Positions 44,437-52,998 of a stretch of 64,000 nt of DNA are shown piece after piece (position 1 is the stretch's first letter; every line of letters begins with the position of its first letter). The DNA is from Mycobacteriales bacterium (GTDB lineage Bacteria; Actinomycetota; Actinomycetes; JAFAQI01). The notes beneath the pieces are model-generated. The model saw nothing but the letters and a program-made list of their open reading frames with translations, did no database searches and had not been told where the DNA came from. Position numbers and translations under genes: made by a program. The stretch spans positions 72,340 to 136,339 of the forward strand of contig DATJSI010000050.1 of assembly GCA_035504215.1 (NCBI GenBank), given 5' to 3'.

Positions 44437-45195
44437 CTACGACCGGTTGCGCTCGAACACCAGGCGCAGGCCGATCAAGGTGAGCTCGGGTTCGTGCTCG
44501 GTCACGGTCTCGCACTCGTCGATCACCAGCGACGCCAGCCCGCCGGTGGCGATGACGACCGGTTCGGCGTGCAGCTCCTCGCTGATCCGCCGGACCAGGC
44601 CGTCGATCTGGCCGGCGAAGCCGTAGATCATGCCGGACTGCAGCGCCTCGACCGTGCTCTTGCCGATCACGGCCGGCGGCCGGGCAAGCTCGACCTTGAA
44701 CAGCCGTGCCCCGCGAGCGGCGAGGGCGTCGATGGAGATCTCGATGCCCGGTGCGACCACACCGCCCAGGAACTCGCCCTTCTCGCTGACCACGTCGAAG
44801 TTGGTCGACGTACCGAAGTCGACGACGATCGCGGGCCCGCCATAGAGACGAAAGGCAGCGAGGGTGTTGACGATCCGGTCGGCGCCGACCTCCCGCGGGT
44901 TGTCGTAGAGCAGCGGTACGCCGGTCTTGACCCCGGGCTCGACGATGACCGCCGGCACGTCCGGGTAATAGCGCGCGAACACGCCGCGCAGCTCGTGCAG
45001 GACGGCCGGCACGGTCGAGCATGCGGCGATGCCGTCGGGCTGGTCGCTGTCGGCGAGTAGCCCCCGTAGCAGGAGCGCGAGCTCGTCGGCGGTCGCTCGT
45101 GGGTCGGTTCTGATCCGCCACGACTCGATCAGCCGCTCGCCGTCGAACCCGCCGAGGACGGTGTTGGTGTTGCCGACGTCAATGGCGAGCAGCAC
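44437..45195 (-). CDS. coaX: Type III pantothenate kinase
   Basis: 252 residues of the ASKHA fold. LLAIDVGNTNTVLGGFDG is the phosphate-1 motif, GADRIVNTLAAF the pantothenate-binding segment and IVVDFGTSTNFDVVS the phosphate-2 loop, where the catalytic aspartate lies. It phosphorylates pantothenate, the first step of CoA synthesis from the vitamin. The ATG at 45195 lies 3 bases after the panC stop; in mycobacteria panD intervenes. lysS follows 19 bases later. Confidence 0.95.
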   Translation of the reverse strand: MLLAIDVGNTNTVLGGFDGERLIESWRIRTDPRATADELALLLRGLLADSDQPDGIAACSTVPAVLHELRGVFARYYPDVPAVIVEPGVKTGVPLLYDNPREVGADRIVNTLAAFRLYGGPAIVVDFGTSTNFDVVSEKGEFLGGVVAPGIEISIDALAARGARLFKVELARPPAVIGKSTVEALQSGMIYGFAGQIDGLVRRISEELHAEPVVIATGGLASLVIDECETVTEHEPELTLIGLRLVFERNRS

Positions 45196-45198
45196 GGC

Positions 45199-46098
45199 TC
45201 AGGCTCCTTCCGAGGGCGATGGATCGGTGCGCGCCGCCCCGGGACGCACGCAGCCGACCCCGAGATCGACAGTGACATTGTCGATCAACCGGGTCGTCCC
45301 GAACCGGGCGGCGACCAGCAGCCGGGCCCGGCGGGTGTCTTCGTCCGGTGCCTGCCAGGTCCGGTCATCGACCAACGCAAGGTAGTCGAGCGCGACCTCG
45401 GGCACCCCGGCGAGCACCTCCCCGGCCGCGGCCATGACGGCATCCACGCCACGGCCGGCCTGCTCGGCGCCGGTCCGGAGCGCACGAAACAAGGCAGCAG
45501 CCGCAGTGCGTTGTGGCGGGGTCAGAAACGCGTTGCGGCTCGACCGGGCCAGCCCGTCACCTTCGCGGACAACCGCGACGTCGACCAGCTCCACCGGCCG
45601 GCCGAGCTCGCTCACCATTCGCCGGATCAGCTCGAGCTGTTGCGCGTCCTTCTCACCGAACACCGCGACGTCGGGGTCGGTCAGCTCGAGCAACCGGTCG
45701 ACGACAGTGAGCACGCCGTCGAAGTGCCCGGGGCGATACTCACCCTCGAGCCGGGCACCGAGCGGGCCGGCGTGCCGGGTAGGTATCGCCTCGTTCGCCG
45801 GGTAGATCTCGTCGACCGTCGGCGCGAACACGACGTCGACGCCTTCGGTGGCGCACAGTGCGAGGTCGGCCGCCAGGTCGCGGGGGTATCGGTCGAAGTC
45901 CTCGCCCTCGCCGAACTGGCGCGGGTTGACGAAGATCGTGACCAGCACCTGGTCGGCCCGGGCACGCGCCGCACGGATCAGCTCGACATGGCCGCGGTGC
46001 AGCGCCCCCATCGTCATGACCACCGCGACTCGCCCGTTCATGCGGGTGCGGGCCGCCGCGAGCTCGACGCGGGTTCGCACCAGCAGCGGTTCGCTCAC
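45199..46098 (-). CDS. panC: Pantoate--beta-alanine ligase (pantothenate synthetase)
   Basis: 299 residues. The HIGH-like MGALHRGH, FVNPRQFGEGEDFDRYPRDL, the beta-alanine/ATP motif FGEKDAQQLELIRRM (family usually KDYQQ) and the KMSKS-like SSRNAFLTPPQR are present. It joins pantoate and beta-alanine with ATP. The start at GTG 46098 overlaps the DUF2520 gene stop as GTGA. The C-terminal acidic tail is not conserved. The beta-alanine-forming PanD is not encoded next to it. Confidence 0.95.
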   Translation of the reverse strand: MSEPLLVRTRVELAAARTRMNGRVAVVMTMGALHRGHVELIRAARARADQVLVTIFVNPRQFGEGEDFDRYPRDLAADLALCATEGVDVVFAPTVDEIYPANEAIPTRHAGPLGARLEGEYRPGHFDGVLTVVDRLLELTDPDVAVFGEKDAQQLELIRRMVSELGRPVELVDVAVVREGDGLARSSRNAFLTPPQRTAAAALFRALRTGAEQAGRGVDAVMAAAGEVLAGVPEVALDYLALVDDRTWQAPDEDTRRARLLVAARFGTTRLIDNVTVDLGVGCVRPGAARTDPSPSEGA

Positions 46099-47000
46099 GG
46101 CTGCTCCTCGCCGGACAGGACATCCAGGAGCTCGCCGGCCTGCGCGGTGCTGATCAACCCGGCGGCGAGCGCCCGTGCGGCGGTCAGCCGGGACATCTCG
46201 ACGTACGCCGCGACCGCCTCGGGGGCAGCCGAGCGGATGGCGGAGAGATGGGCGGCGACCGTACCGGCGTCACCGCGCGCGACCGGACCGGTGAGCCCGC
46301 GGTCACCGTGCCGAAGCGCGTTGTCCAGGGCCGCACCGAGCAACGGCCCGAGCATGCGCTGCGGGTGGTCGACCCCGGAGCGCCGGAGCAGGTCGCTACC
46401 TTCGGTGACGAGGGTCACGAGGTTGTTCGCACTGAAGGCCAGACCGGCGTGGTAGGCGATCCGCTGGTCCTCGGCGATCCATACCGGTTCGGCACCCATC
46501 TCGATCACCAGCGCCTCGGCGACCGGGCGAAGCGGTTCGGTAGTGGTAACGCCGAAGCAGGTGCTCTCGAGACGCTGCAGGTCGACATCGGTACCGGTGA
46601 ACGTCATGACCGGGTGCAGCGCAAGCGGCAGCGCACCCCACTCGGTAAGTGGTTCGAGCACCTCGATCCCGTGGGCGCCGCTGGTGTGCACGACCAGCGC
46701 GCCGGAGCCGACGACGCGCGAGTTGGCCAAGCCGACGACCAGGCCGCGCAGCGCGTCATCCGGCACCGCGAGCACGAGCAGCTCCGCAATCGCAGCGACC
46801 TCGTCGACCGGCAGGACGTCCGCACCGGGGAGCAGCTCCTCGGCGCGCTTGCGACTGTCCTCGGACACTGCCGCCACGGCGGCGACCTGGTGACCCGCCC
46901 GGGCCAAAGCCGCGCCGAGCACGGCACCGACCCGGCCGGCGCCGACCACGCCGACGGTGAGGCGGGCCGGTCGCTGGTCAGGCGGAAGGATGATGCGCAT
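46095..47000 (-). CDS. Rossmann-like and DUF2520 domain-containing protein
   Basis: About 301 residues. The N-terminal NAD(P)-binding domain has LTVGVVGAGRVGAVLGAAL and LLVLAVPDDALRGLV, and the C-terminal helical DUF2520 region begins near YHAGLAFSANNLVTL. It resembles a 2-ketopantoate reductase-like or ProC-like dehydrogenase and always sits upstream of panC in actinobacteria (compare Rv3603c). A role in pantothenate synthesis, perhaps supplying pantoate, is plausible but unproven. ATG 47000 begins the conserved part; the frame is open to 47186 only on the strand opposite the next gene. Confidence 0.85.
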   Translation of the reverse strand: MRIILPPDQRPARLTVGVVGAGRVGAVLGAALARAGHQVAAVAAVSEDSRKRAEELLPGADVLPVDEVAAIAELLVLAVPDDALRGLVVGLANSRVVGSGALVVHTSGAHGIEVLEPLTEWGALPLALHPVMTFTGTDVDLQRLESTCFGVTTTEPLRPVAEALVIEMGAEPVWIAEDQRIAYHAGLAFSANNLVTLVTEGSDLLRRSGVDHPQRMLGPLLGAALDNALRHGDRGLTGPVARGDAGTVAAHLSAIRSAAPEAVAAYVEMSRLTAARALAAGLISTAQAGELLDVLSGEEQP

Positions 47001-47069
47001 CTGGTCGTTCCAGTCCTCGTTGCTCCCGGGGTACCGGACGCCACGAGGGTACGACGTAGCGTCTGCTGC

Positions 47070-48017
47070 GTGAGTGCGGACCGCACGGCGCATTGGCGCG
47101 TCGCGATGGCCGACGCGCTCTACGGCGAGCGCGGCTTCTACCTCGGCCCGGACGCACCGGCTCGGAACTTTCGCACCGCGAGCCATGCCGGCCCGGTGTG
47201 GGCACAGGCGATCCGAACGCTCGCCGACCGGGTCGACGCCGCGCTCGGCTCTCCGGCGGGCTTCACGATCGTCGACGTGGGTGCCGGCGGCGGCGAGCTG
47301 CTAGGCCGGCTCGCGAGCTCTGCTCCCCGCCGGTGGTCGTTGGTCGGCGTCGACGTCGCACCACGTCCGCACGTCCTGCCCGGCCGGGTGGCGTGGCAGG
47401 ACCGGCCGCCGCACCGCGTCGTGGGGCTGCTGGTCGCCATCGAGCTCCTCGACGTGGTGCCGCTCGACATCGCGACCGTGACCGAACGCGGTCCACGGCT
47501 GCTGGTGGTCGATCCGTCCGGGTCGGAGCGGATCGGCGGACCGCTGACCGACGCCGACGCCCGATGGATCGAACGATGGCGACCTCGAGCGTCCTTGGGT
47601 GACCGGATCGAGATCGGCCGCAGCCGCGACGAGGTCTGGCGCGCGCTGTCCGGCACCGTCGATCGAGGCGTCGCGGTGGCGATCGACTACGCCGCCGATC
47701 CCGAGCAGAGCCGGGCCGGGTCGCTCACAGCGTACTGCGCCGGAAGGGAGGTGGCGGTCCGGCCGGACCGCGGGCGCGATCTCACCGCGCACGTCTCGTT
47801 CGACTCGCTCACCGAGCCGGGTGACCGCGTCGTGACGCAGCGCGAGGCGCTGACCGCGCTGGGCGTGCGCGCCGACCTTCCGCACTACACCGGGGAGGCG
47901 CCGGCGTACCTCGCCGGCCTGGAGCGCACCGGTGCTGCGGCGGAGCTGCTCGAGCGGTCCGGGCTGGGCGGCTTCACCTGGCTGGTGCGCGCCTCGGGAA
48001 TGAACACACCGATCTGA
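47070..48017 (+). CDS. MidA-family SAM-dependent methyltransferase
   Basis: About 315 residues. RTASHAGPVWAQAIRTL, the SAM motif FTIVDVGAGGGELLGRLA and VVGLLVAIELLDVVPLDI match the MidA/NDUFAF7 group (PF02636), in which the mitochondrial enzyme methylates an arginine of the complex I 49-kDa subunit (the NuoD homologue). A nuoD gene lies 3.8 kb downstream, so a functional link is worth testing. GTG 47070 has TAGCGT ending 7 bases before it and no Shine-Dalgarno, suggesting a leaderless message. It is convergent with the LuxR-type regulator gene. Confidence 0.8.
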   Translation: MSADRTAHWRVAMADALYGERGFYLGPDAPARNFRTASHAGPVWAQAIRTLADRVDAALGSPAGFTIVDVGAGGGELLGRLASSAPRRWSLVGVDVAPRPHVLPGRVAWQDRPPHRVVGLLVAIELLDVVPLDIATVTERGPRLLVVDPSGSERIGGPLTDADARWIERWRPRASLGDRIEIGRSRDEVWRALSGTVDRGVAVAIDYAADPEQSRAGSLTAYCAGREVAVRPDRGRDLTAHVSFDSLTEPGDRVVTQREALTALGVRADLPHYTGEAPAYLAGLERTGAAAELLERSGLGGFTWLVRASGMNTPI

Positions 48018-48031
48018 GCGACGCGCAGCTG

Positions 48032-48703
48032 TCAGGTCGTGGCGATCCCGGCCCGGAACGCCCACGCGACGGCGGCCGCTCGATCACCCACGTCGAGCTT
48101 GCCGAACACGTTGTTGACGTGGGTCTTGACCGTCGCCTCCGTGACGAACAGGCGGGCCGCGATCTGCCGGTTCGTCAGGCCCTCGGCCATCAGCCGGACC
48201 ACTTCTGTCTCGCGCTCGGTGAGCGGGCCGCCGGGTGGCACGGAGGCCGGAACGGTCCCGGCCGCGGCGCCCGTGGTGACCAGCTCGACCAGCCGCTCCT
48301 GCACGGCGGGGTCGAGCCGGGTCCGCCCGGCAACGGCATCACGGATCGCGCGCTCGATCTCCTCGGAGCTCGCGTCCTTGGTCAGGTACCCGCGCGCGCC
48401 CGCGCGCAGCGCGGCGAACACCGACTCGTCATCGGCGTACGTCGTCAGGACCACGACCTGCACCGCCGGTGCGGTCTCCCGGATCCGCCGGGTCGCCTCG
48501 ACGCCGTCGACTCGTGGCATGCGAAGGTCCAACAGCGCAACGTCGGGCGACTCGGACTCGACCAGCGCGACGGCCTGCTCACCATCCACCCCCATGCCGA
48601 CGACGTCGATCCCGTCGACCAGGCTGAGCATCAGGGCCAAGCCTTCCCGCACCAGCGTCTGGTCGTCGGCGAGGACGACCCGGATGGCCGACTCCTCGCT
48701 CAT
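48032..48703 (-). CDS. LuxR/NarL-family response regulator
   Basis: 223 residues. The receiver domain has DD in VVLADDQTLVREG, the phosphoacceptor in LLDLRMPRVDG, T in VVLTTYADD and K in YLTKDAS. The C-terminal LuxR HTH runs PLTERETEVVRLMAEGLTNR, then QIAARLFVTEATVKTHVNNV. It is the partner of the histidine kinase upstream, whose stop overlaps its ATG (ATGA at 48700-48703). The divergent ABC exporter is the likely target, as in many actinobacterial NarL-type pairs next to ABC-2 transporters. Confidence 0.94.
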   Translation of the reverse strand: MSEESAIRVVLADDQTLVREGLALMLSLVDGIDVVGMGVDGEQAVALVESESPDVALLDLRMPRVDGVEATRRIRETAPAVQVVVLTTYADDESVFAALRAGARGYLTKDASSEEIERAIRDAVAGRTRLDPAVQERLVELVTTGAAAGTVPASVPPGGPLTERETEVVRLMAEGLTNRQIAARLFVTEATVKTHVNNVFGKLDVGDRAAAVAWAFRAGIATT

Positions 48704-49905
48704 GCCGGGACCTCGCGCGGACGGGCCACCGCGACCGGCAGCCGGACCTCCACCGCGAACCCGCGCGACGTCGGGCCGGCATCCATCCGCCCGCCGGCGA
48801 GCTCGGCACGCTCCCGCATGCCACGCAACCCGTTGCCGCCGCCCGGCAGCGCGGGCACTCCGTCACCGCCGCCTCCGTCGTCGATCACGCGAAGGGTCAC
48901 GCGGTCGCCGTCCCATTCGAGCCGCACGTCGACCCGGGTCGAGTGACCGTGCTTGCCGGCATTCGTCAGTGCCTCCTGAGCTGCGCGGAACAGCGCGACA
49001 CTCGCTTCGGGCGAGAGCGGCGCAGCGCTCCCGACCTCCTCGAACCGACTGACGACACCGGTTGAGCGCTCGAAGTCGGTGACCAGGTCACGAATCCGCT
49101 CCGGGCCCGGCAAGGCGTCGTCGCGCAGGGTGCCAACGGCGTCGCGTGCCTCCTCGAGGCCGTCGCGGGCGAGCGCCACCGCTCGCTCGATCCGGCTGCG
49201 GACCTCGATGTCGACGCCGCGCGCGTCAGCGAGGACCCTCGTCGACTCCAGGTGCAGCGACAGGCTCGACAGCGTGTGCGCCAGCACATCGTGCAGCTCG
49301 CGCGCGAGCCGCGCGCGTTCGGAGATGACCGCATTGCGCTGTTGGGCATCGCGGCTCTCTCGCAGCTCGGCGACCAGCTCGGCGTTGCGCTGGGCGGAGC
49401 GGAGGACCTGCCCGAAGAACATCGCGGCCAGGCCGAAGAACGCCGCACCGACGGCATTGCCGAAACCACCGGGGATGTCGCGCTGTCCGACGAGGGCCGT
49501 GGACAAACCAACGGCGAGCACGCCGCAGGCGGCGGGAACGATCGCCTGCCACGCGGTGTAGAAGACCGGTCCGACGAACAGGGCCGCGTAGCCGAGAACG
49601 TAGACCTGGCCGTTGCCGGTCAACACGTGCAACCACCCGGCGAGGCCGATGGATGCGGCGAGCATCGCGACGTTCAGCCAGTCCCCACAGCGACGTACGA
49701 CGATCACGGTCCAGCTCGCAGCGACGAGCAGCTCGAGGACGACTGCCAGCACGCGCTGCGACGCGGTCAGTCCGCCGAGTCCGCTGAAGGTCTGCACCGC
49801 GGTGATCACGGTCACCGCCTGCCGCGCGATCGGACGGGCCCAGCCCGGCAGGTGCCCCCCGAGGCCTCGTAACACCGGCACCGGGACGTGCGGCTGCTCC
49901 TCCAC
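48700..49905 (-). CDS. Sensor histidine kinase (HisKA_3 / DesK-NarX type)
   Basis: 401 residues. About five membrane helices (25-180) include FGNAVGAAFFGLAAMFFG. The dimerisation and phosphoacceptor helix ERARLARELHDVLAHTLSSL (His in ELHD) follows, then an HATPase domain with ALTNAGKHGHSTRV (N box), VIDDGGGGDG (G1) and GNGLRGMRERAEL (G2). There is no large extracellular loop, so the signal is probably perceived in the membrane. GTG 49905 lacks a Shine-Dalgarno. It is transcribed with the regulator gene and divergently from the exporter. Confidence 0.93.
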   Translation of the reverse strand: MEEQPHVPVPVLRGLGGHLPGWARPIARQAVTVITAVQTFSGLGGLTASQRVLAVVLELLVAASWTVIVVRRCGDWLNVAMLAASIGLAGWLHVLTGNGQVYVLGYAALFVGPVFYTAWQAIVPAACGVLAVGLSTALVGQRDIPGGFGNAVGAAFFGLAAMFFGQVLRSAQRNAELVAELRESRDAQQRNAVISERARLARELHDVLAHTLSSLSLHLESTRVLADARGVDIEVRSRIERAVALARDGLEEARDAVGTLRDDALPGPERIRDLVTDFERSTGVVSRFEEVGSAAPLSPEASVALFRAAQEALTNAGKHGHSTRVDVRLEWDGDRVTLRVIDDGGGGDGVPALPGGGNGLRGMRERAELAGGRMDAGPTSRGFAVEVRLPVAVARPREVPA

Positions 49906-49950
49906 ACCGCAACGGTAGACGCGCTAGGACGCTGCGGACATCGACCTCGG

Positions 49951-49983
49951 GGTGGATTGCGGTCTCCACCTGATATCCACCTG
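49951..49983. promoter_or_regulatory. Phased direct repeat between kinase and exporter genes (candidate operator)
   Basis: TCCACCTG occurs perfectly twice (49965-49972 and 49976-49983), 11 bp apart or one helical turn, with an inverted partial copy GGTGGA at 49951-49956. The 156-base intergenic region holds promoters for both the kinase/regulator operon and the ABC exporter, so this is the natural site for the LuxR-type regulator. Binding is inferred. Confidence 0.5.
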
Positions 49984-50061
49984 GCGCGTCAGGATTTCGG
50001 TTGCGCCGGCACGTAGCGTCGAGAAGGTCCGCGACCCATAGCGACAACGGAGGACACGGAG

Positions 50062-51000
50062 ATGGCAGCGATCGTCGTCGACGACCTGCACAAGAGCTAC
50101 GGCGCCACCAAGGCCGTGCAAGGAGTGAGCTTCAGCGTCGAGGAGGGCGCCTGCGTGGCGCTGCTGGGCCCGAACGGTGCCGGCAAGACCACGACGCTCG
50201 AAGTCCTGGAGGGCTACCTCAAGCGGGACTCGGGACAAGTGCAAGTCCTCGGCAAGGACCCGCACCACGCCGACCGTGCCTGGCGCGAGGGCATCGGCAT
50301 CGTGCTGCAAGGCACGGCCGTAGACCCCTATCTCACCGTCCGCGAGACCCTCACCCGGACCGCGGGCTTCTACCCGCGGCCGCGGAAGGTCGACGACGTG
50401 ATCGAGCTGGTCGGCCTCGGTGAAAAGGCCGACTCGCGGGTCAACAAGCTCTCCGGGGGACAGCAGCGCCGCCTCGACGTTGCCTACGGCATCATCGGCA
50501 ACCCGCGGCTGCTCTTCCTCGACGAGCCGACGACCGGCTTCGACCCCTCGGCGCGCCGCGGCGCGTGGCAGATGGTGAGTGACCTGCGCACGCTCGGCAC
50601 GACGATCATGCTGACCACGCACTACATGGACGAGGCGCAGACGCTCGCTGACAACATCGTGGTCATCGGATCCGGCCGCGTGGTGGCGGAAGGAACTCCC
50701 GACGCCCTCGGCGGACGCGACACGGCAGCGGCGCACATCCGCTTCCGCCTGCCCGACGGGGTGGACCCCGCGGCCCTGCCGGTGGTGACCAGCGTTGACG
50801 TACACGGCTACTGCACCATCACGAGCGACGACGACGTGCACGTGCTGCACGAGCTCACGGGCTGGTCGATCGCGAACAACGTCCCGCTCGAGGGACTGGT
50901 GTCCAGCCGGCCCAGCCTCGAGGACATCTACCTCTCCCTCGTCGGCCAGGACCTACTGGCCCAGGAGCCCGAGCCGCAGACCACCGGAGTAACCCGATGA
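50062..51000 (+). CDS. ABC-2 exporter ATP-binding protein
   Basis: 312 residues. Walker A LLGPNGAGKTTTLEVLEGY, the Q-loop in GIVLQGTAVDPYLTVRE, signature NKLSGGQQRRLDVA, Walker B LLFLDEPTTGFDP and the switch TTHYMDEAQTL are intact. A 90-residue C-terminal extension follows, as in drug-exporter (DrrA-like) ATPases. Strong GGAGG ending 9 bases before ATG 50062. The permease gene overlaps its stop (ATGA). It likely exports a hydrophobic compound or antibiotic under control of the adjacent two-component pair; the substrate is unknown. Confidence 0.94.
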   Translation: MAAIVVDDLHKSYGATKAVQGVSFSVEEGACVALLGPNGAGKTTTLEVLEGYLKRDSGQVQVLGKDPHHADRAWREGIGIVLQGTAVDPYLTVRETLTRTAGFYPRPRKVDDVIELVGLGEKADSRVNKLSGGQQRRLDVAYGIIGNPRLLFLDEPTTGFDPSARRGAWQMVSDLRTLGTTIMLTTHYMDEAQTLADNIVVIGSGRVVAEGTPDALGGRDTAAAHIRFRLPDGVDPAALPVVTSVDVHGYCTITSDDDVHVLHELTGWSIANNVPLEGLVSSRPSLEDIYLSLVGQDLLAQEPEPQTTGVTR

Positions 51001-51770
51001 GCAGCGATGTCGCCCTGTTGGGCTCCCAGATCCGCTACGAACAGAAAAGCTACTGGCGCAATCCCGGCGCGGCCTTCTTCACCTTCGCGTTCCCGCTGGT
51101 GTTCTTCTTCATCCTGGTAGGAGTCGCCGGCGGTGGGCACGATGCCAGCATCCTCGGCAAGGGGGTGAAGCTGGCCCAGTACTACACGCCCAGCATCCTT
51201 GCCTACGCGGTGATGAGCGCGTGCTTCCTGAGCATCTCGCTGAACCTCGTCCGTCAGCGCGAGTTCGGCATCCTCAAGCGGATGCACGGTACGCCGCTGC
51301 CGTCCTGGGCGTTCATCGGCGGCGTGATCGGCAACGCGGTCATCGTCGCCACCCTCCTGTCGGTGGTGTGCGTAACGTTCGCGATCCTCGTGTACGGCGT
51401 GTCCCTGCCGGCGTCTCACATCCCGGCCTTGGTGGTGACGATCGCGCTCGCCGCGCTCGCCTTCTGCGCGCTCGGCATCGCCGTGTCGTCGCTCATCCCG
51501 AACCTCGATTCGGGGCCGGCGATCGTGAACCTGCCGTACTTCGTCCTGGTGTTCATCTCCGGCACGTACTTCCCGATCAGCGGCACGATGGCGAAGATCG
51601 CGAACTGGCTTCCGCTGCGGCCGTTCATAGTCGCGATGTACAAGTCCTTCAACCCGTTCACGACCGGCAGCGCGTGGGCGCCGCACCAGCTGCTGCACCT
51701 GGTGATCTGGGGCGTGATCGGGACGGTCTTCGCCGTACGCAACTTCCGCTGGACGCCGCGGCGGGGCTGA
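50997..51770 (+). CDS. ABC-2 type transporter permease
   Basis: 257 residues with six predicted helices: [20 protein letters not shown] near the N terminus, [79 protein letters not shown] and the last near [32 protein letters not shown] is the typical ABC-2 coupling loop. It is translationally coupled to the ATPase and forms an exporter with it. Ends 25 bases before nuoD. Confidence 0.92.
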   Translation: MSSDVALLGSQIRYEQKSYWRNPGAAFFTFAFPLVFFFILVGVAGGGHDASILGKGVKLAQYYTPSILAYAVMSACFLSISLNLVRQREFGILKRMHGTPLPSWAFIGGVIGNAVIVATLLSVVCVTFAILVYGVSLPASHIPALVVTIALAALAFCALGIAVSSLIPNLDSGPAIVNLPYFVLVFISGTYFPISGTMAKIANWLPLRPFIVAMYKSFNPFTTGSAWAPHQLLHLVIWGVIGTVFAVRNFRWTPRRG

Positions 51771-51795
51771 GCCCGGCATTTGCGAGGATCGCCGC

Positions 51796-52959
51796 GTGAG
51801 CGGCGATCCTCGCGAGCTGACCCGGGTCACGGTCTCGACCGGCGACACGGGTGGCGCGGACGCGGTGCTCACCATCGCGCCGCAGCATCCCTCGGCGCAC
51901 GGGGTGCTCCGGCTGGCGCTGTGGCTCGACGGAGAACACATCGCCACGGCCGAGCCCATCGTCGGCTACATGCACCGCGGCGCGGAGAAGCTGTTCGAGG
52001 CCCGCGACTACCGGCAGATCCTCGTGCTCGCGAACCGGCACGACTGGCTCTCGGCGTTCGGGAACGAACTCGGCATCGTCATCGCGGTCGAGCGCATGCT
52101 CGGGATGGAGGTCCCGGTCCGCGCCACCTGGACCCGCATGCTGCTGGCTGAGCTCAACCGGGTGCTGAGCCATCTCGCCTTCCTCGGCGCGTACCCGTTC
52201 GACCCGGCGGCCGATCCGCCCGTCGTCGCCGGCTACCGCGAACGCGAACGGATCCAGGCGGTGCTGGAGGAGATGTCGGGCGGGCGGATGCACTACATGC
52301 TCAACCAGGTCGGTGGGCTCAAGCTCGACCTGCCTGCGGGTTGGATGGAGCGCGTGCGCGCGGCCGCTGCCGAGGTTCGCCATGGCGTCCGCGACGAGCT
52401 GGCCGGGTACGTCGCGGATCCGGCGTTCGTCGGGCGTGCTCGCGGGCTCGGCGTCCTGCCCGCCTCGACCGCTGTGCAGTTCGGCGTGTCCGGGCCGTTG
52501 GCCCGAGCGTCCGGCCTGGATCTCGACCTTCGGCGTGACGATCCCTACCTCGCCTACGCAGAGCTCCCGCCTGACGTGCTGCGCATCGTCACGCGGACGG
52601 AGGGCGACGTGCTCGCGCGTCTTGAATGCCTGGTCGAGCAGATCGACGTGAGTCTCGACATCGCCGAGCACTGCATCGACGTCATCGACGCGCTGCCGCC
52701 GGGACCGATCAACCTGCGGTTGCCGAAGGTGGTCAAGGCGCCCGAAGGCACGACGTACGCGTGGACCGAGAACCCGCTCGGCATCAACGGCTACTACTTG
52801 GTCTCACGCGGCGAGCGCACGCCGTGGCGGCTGAAGCTGCGCACGGCTTCGTTCAACAACGTTCAGGTCTTGCCGGAGCTCCTGACCGGCGCGCACGTCA
52901 CCGATCTGGTACCTATCCTGACCAGCCTGTTCTATGTGATCGGCGACGTCGACAAGTAA
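51796..52959 (+). CDS. nuoD: NADH-quinone oxidoreductase subunit D-like protein, stand-alone
   Basis: 387 residues, essentially full length for the 49-kDa subunit. The quinone-site histidine in [13 protein letters not shown] and the tyrosine of EARDYRQIL are retained, and [25 protein letters not shown] and the C-terminal [16 protein letters not shown] to GDVDK align with known NuoD sequences. No other nuo gene is in the window. It may be a duplicate subunit or act outside complex I. The GTG start at 51796 follows the exporter permease by 25 bases, so it could be read from that promoter. Confidence 0.88.
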   Translation: MSGDPRELTRVTVSTGDTGGADAVLTIAPQHPSAHGVLRLALWLDGEHIATAEPIVGYMHRGAEKLFEARDYRQILVLANRHDWLSAFGNELGIVIAVERMLGMEVPVRATWTRMLLAELNRVLSHLAFLGAYPFDPAADPPVVAGYRERERIQAVLEEMSGGRMHYMLNQVGGLKLDLPAGWMERVRAAAAEVRHGVRDELAGYVADPAFVGRARGLGVLPASTAVQFGVSGPLARASGLDLDLRRDDPYLAYAELPPDVLRIVTRTEGDVLARLECLVEQIDVSLDIAEHCIDVIDALPPGPINLRLPKVVKAPEGTTYAWTENPLGINGYYLVSRGERTPWRLKLRTASFNNVQVLPELLTGAHVTDLVPILTSLFYVIGDVDK

Positions 52960-52998
52960 CGCCTGCCGCGACCGGGCGCTTGGACGCCGTCTCGCGGA

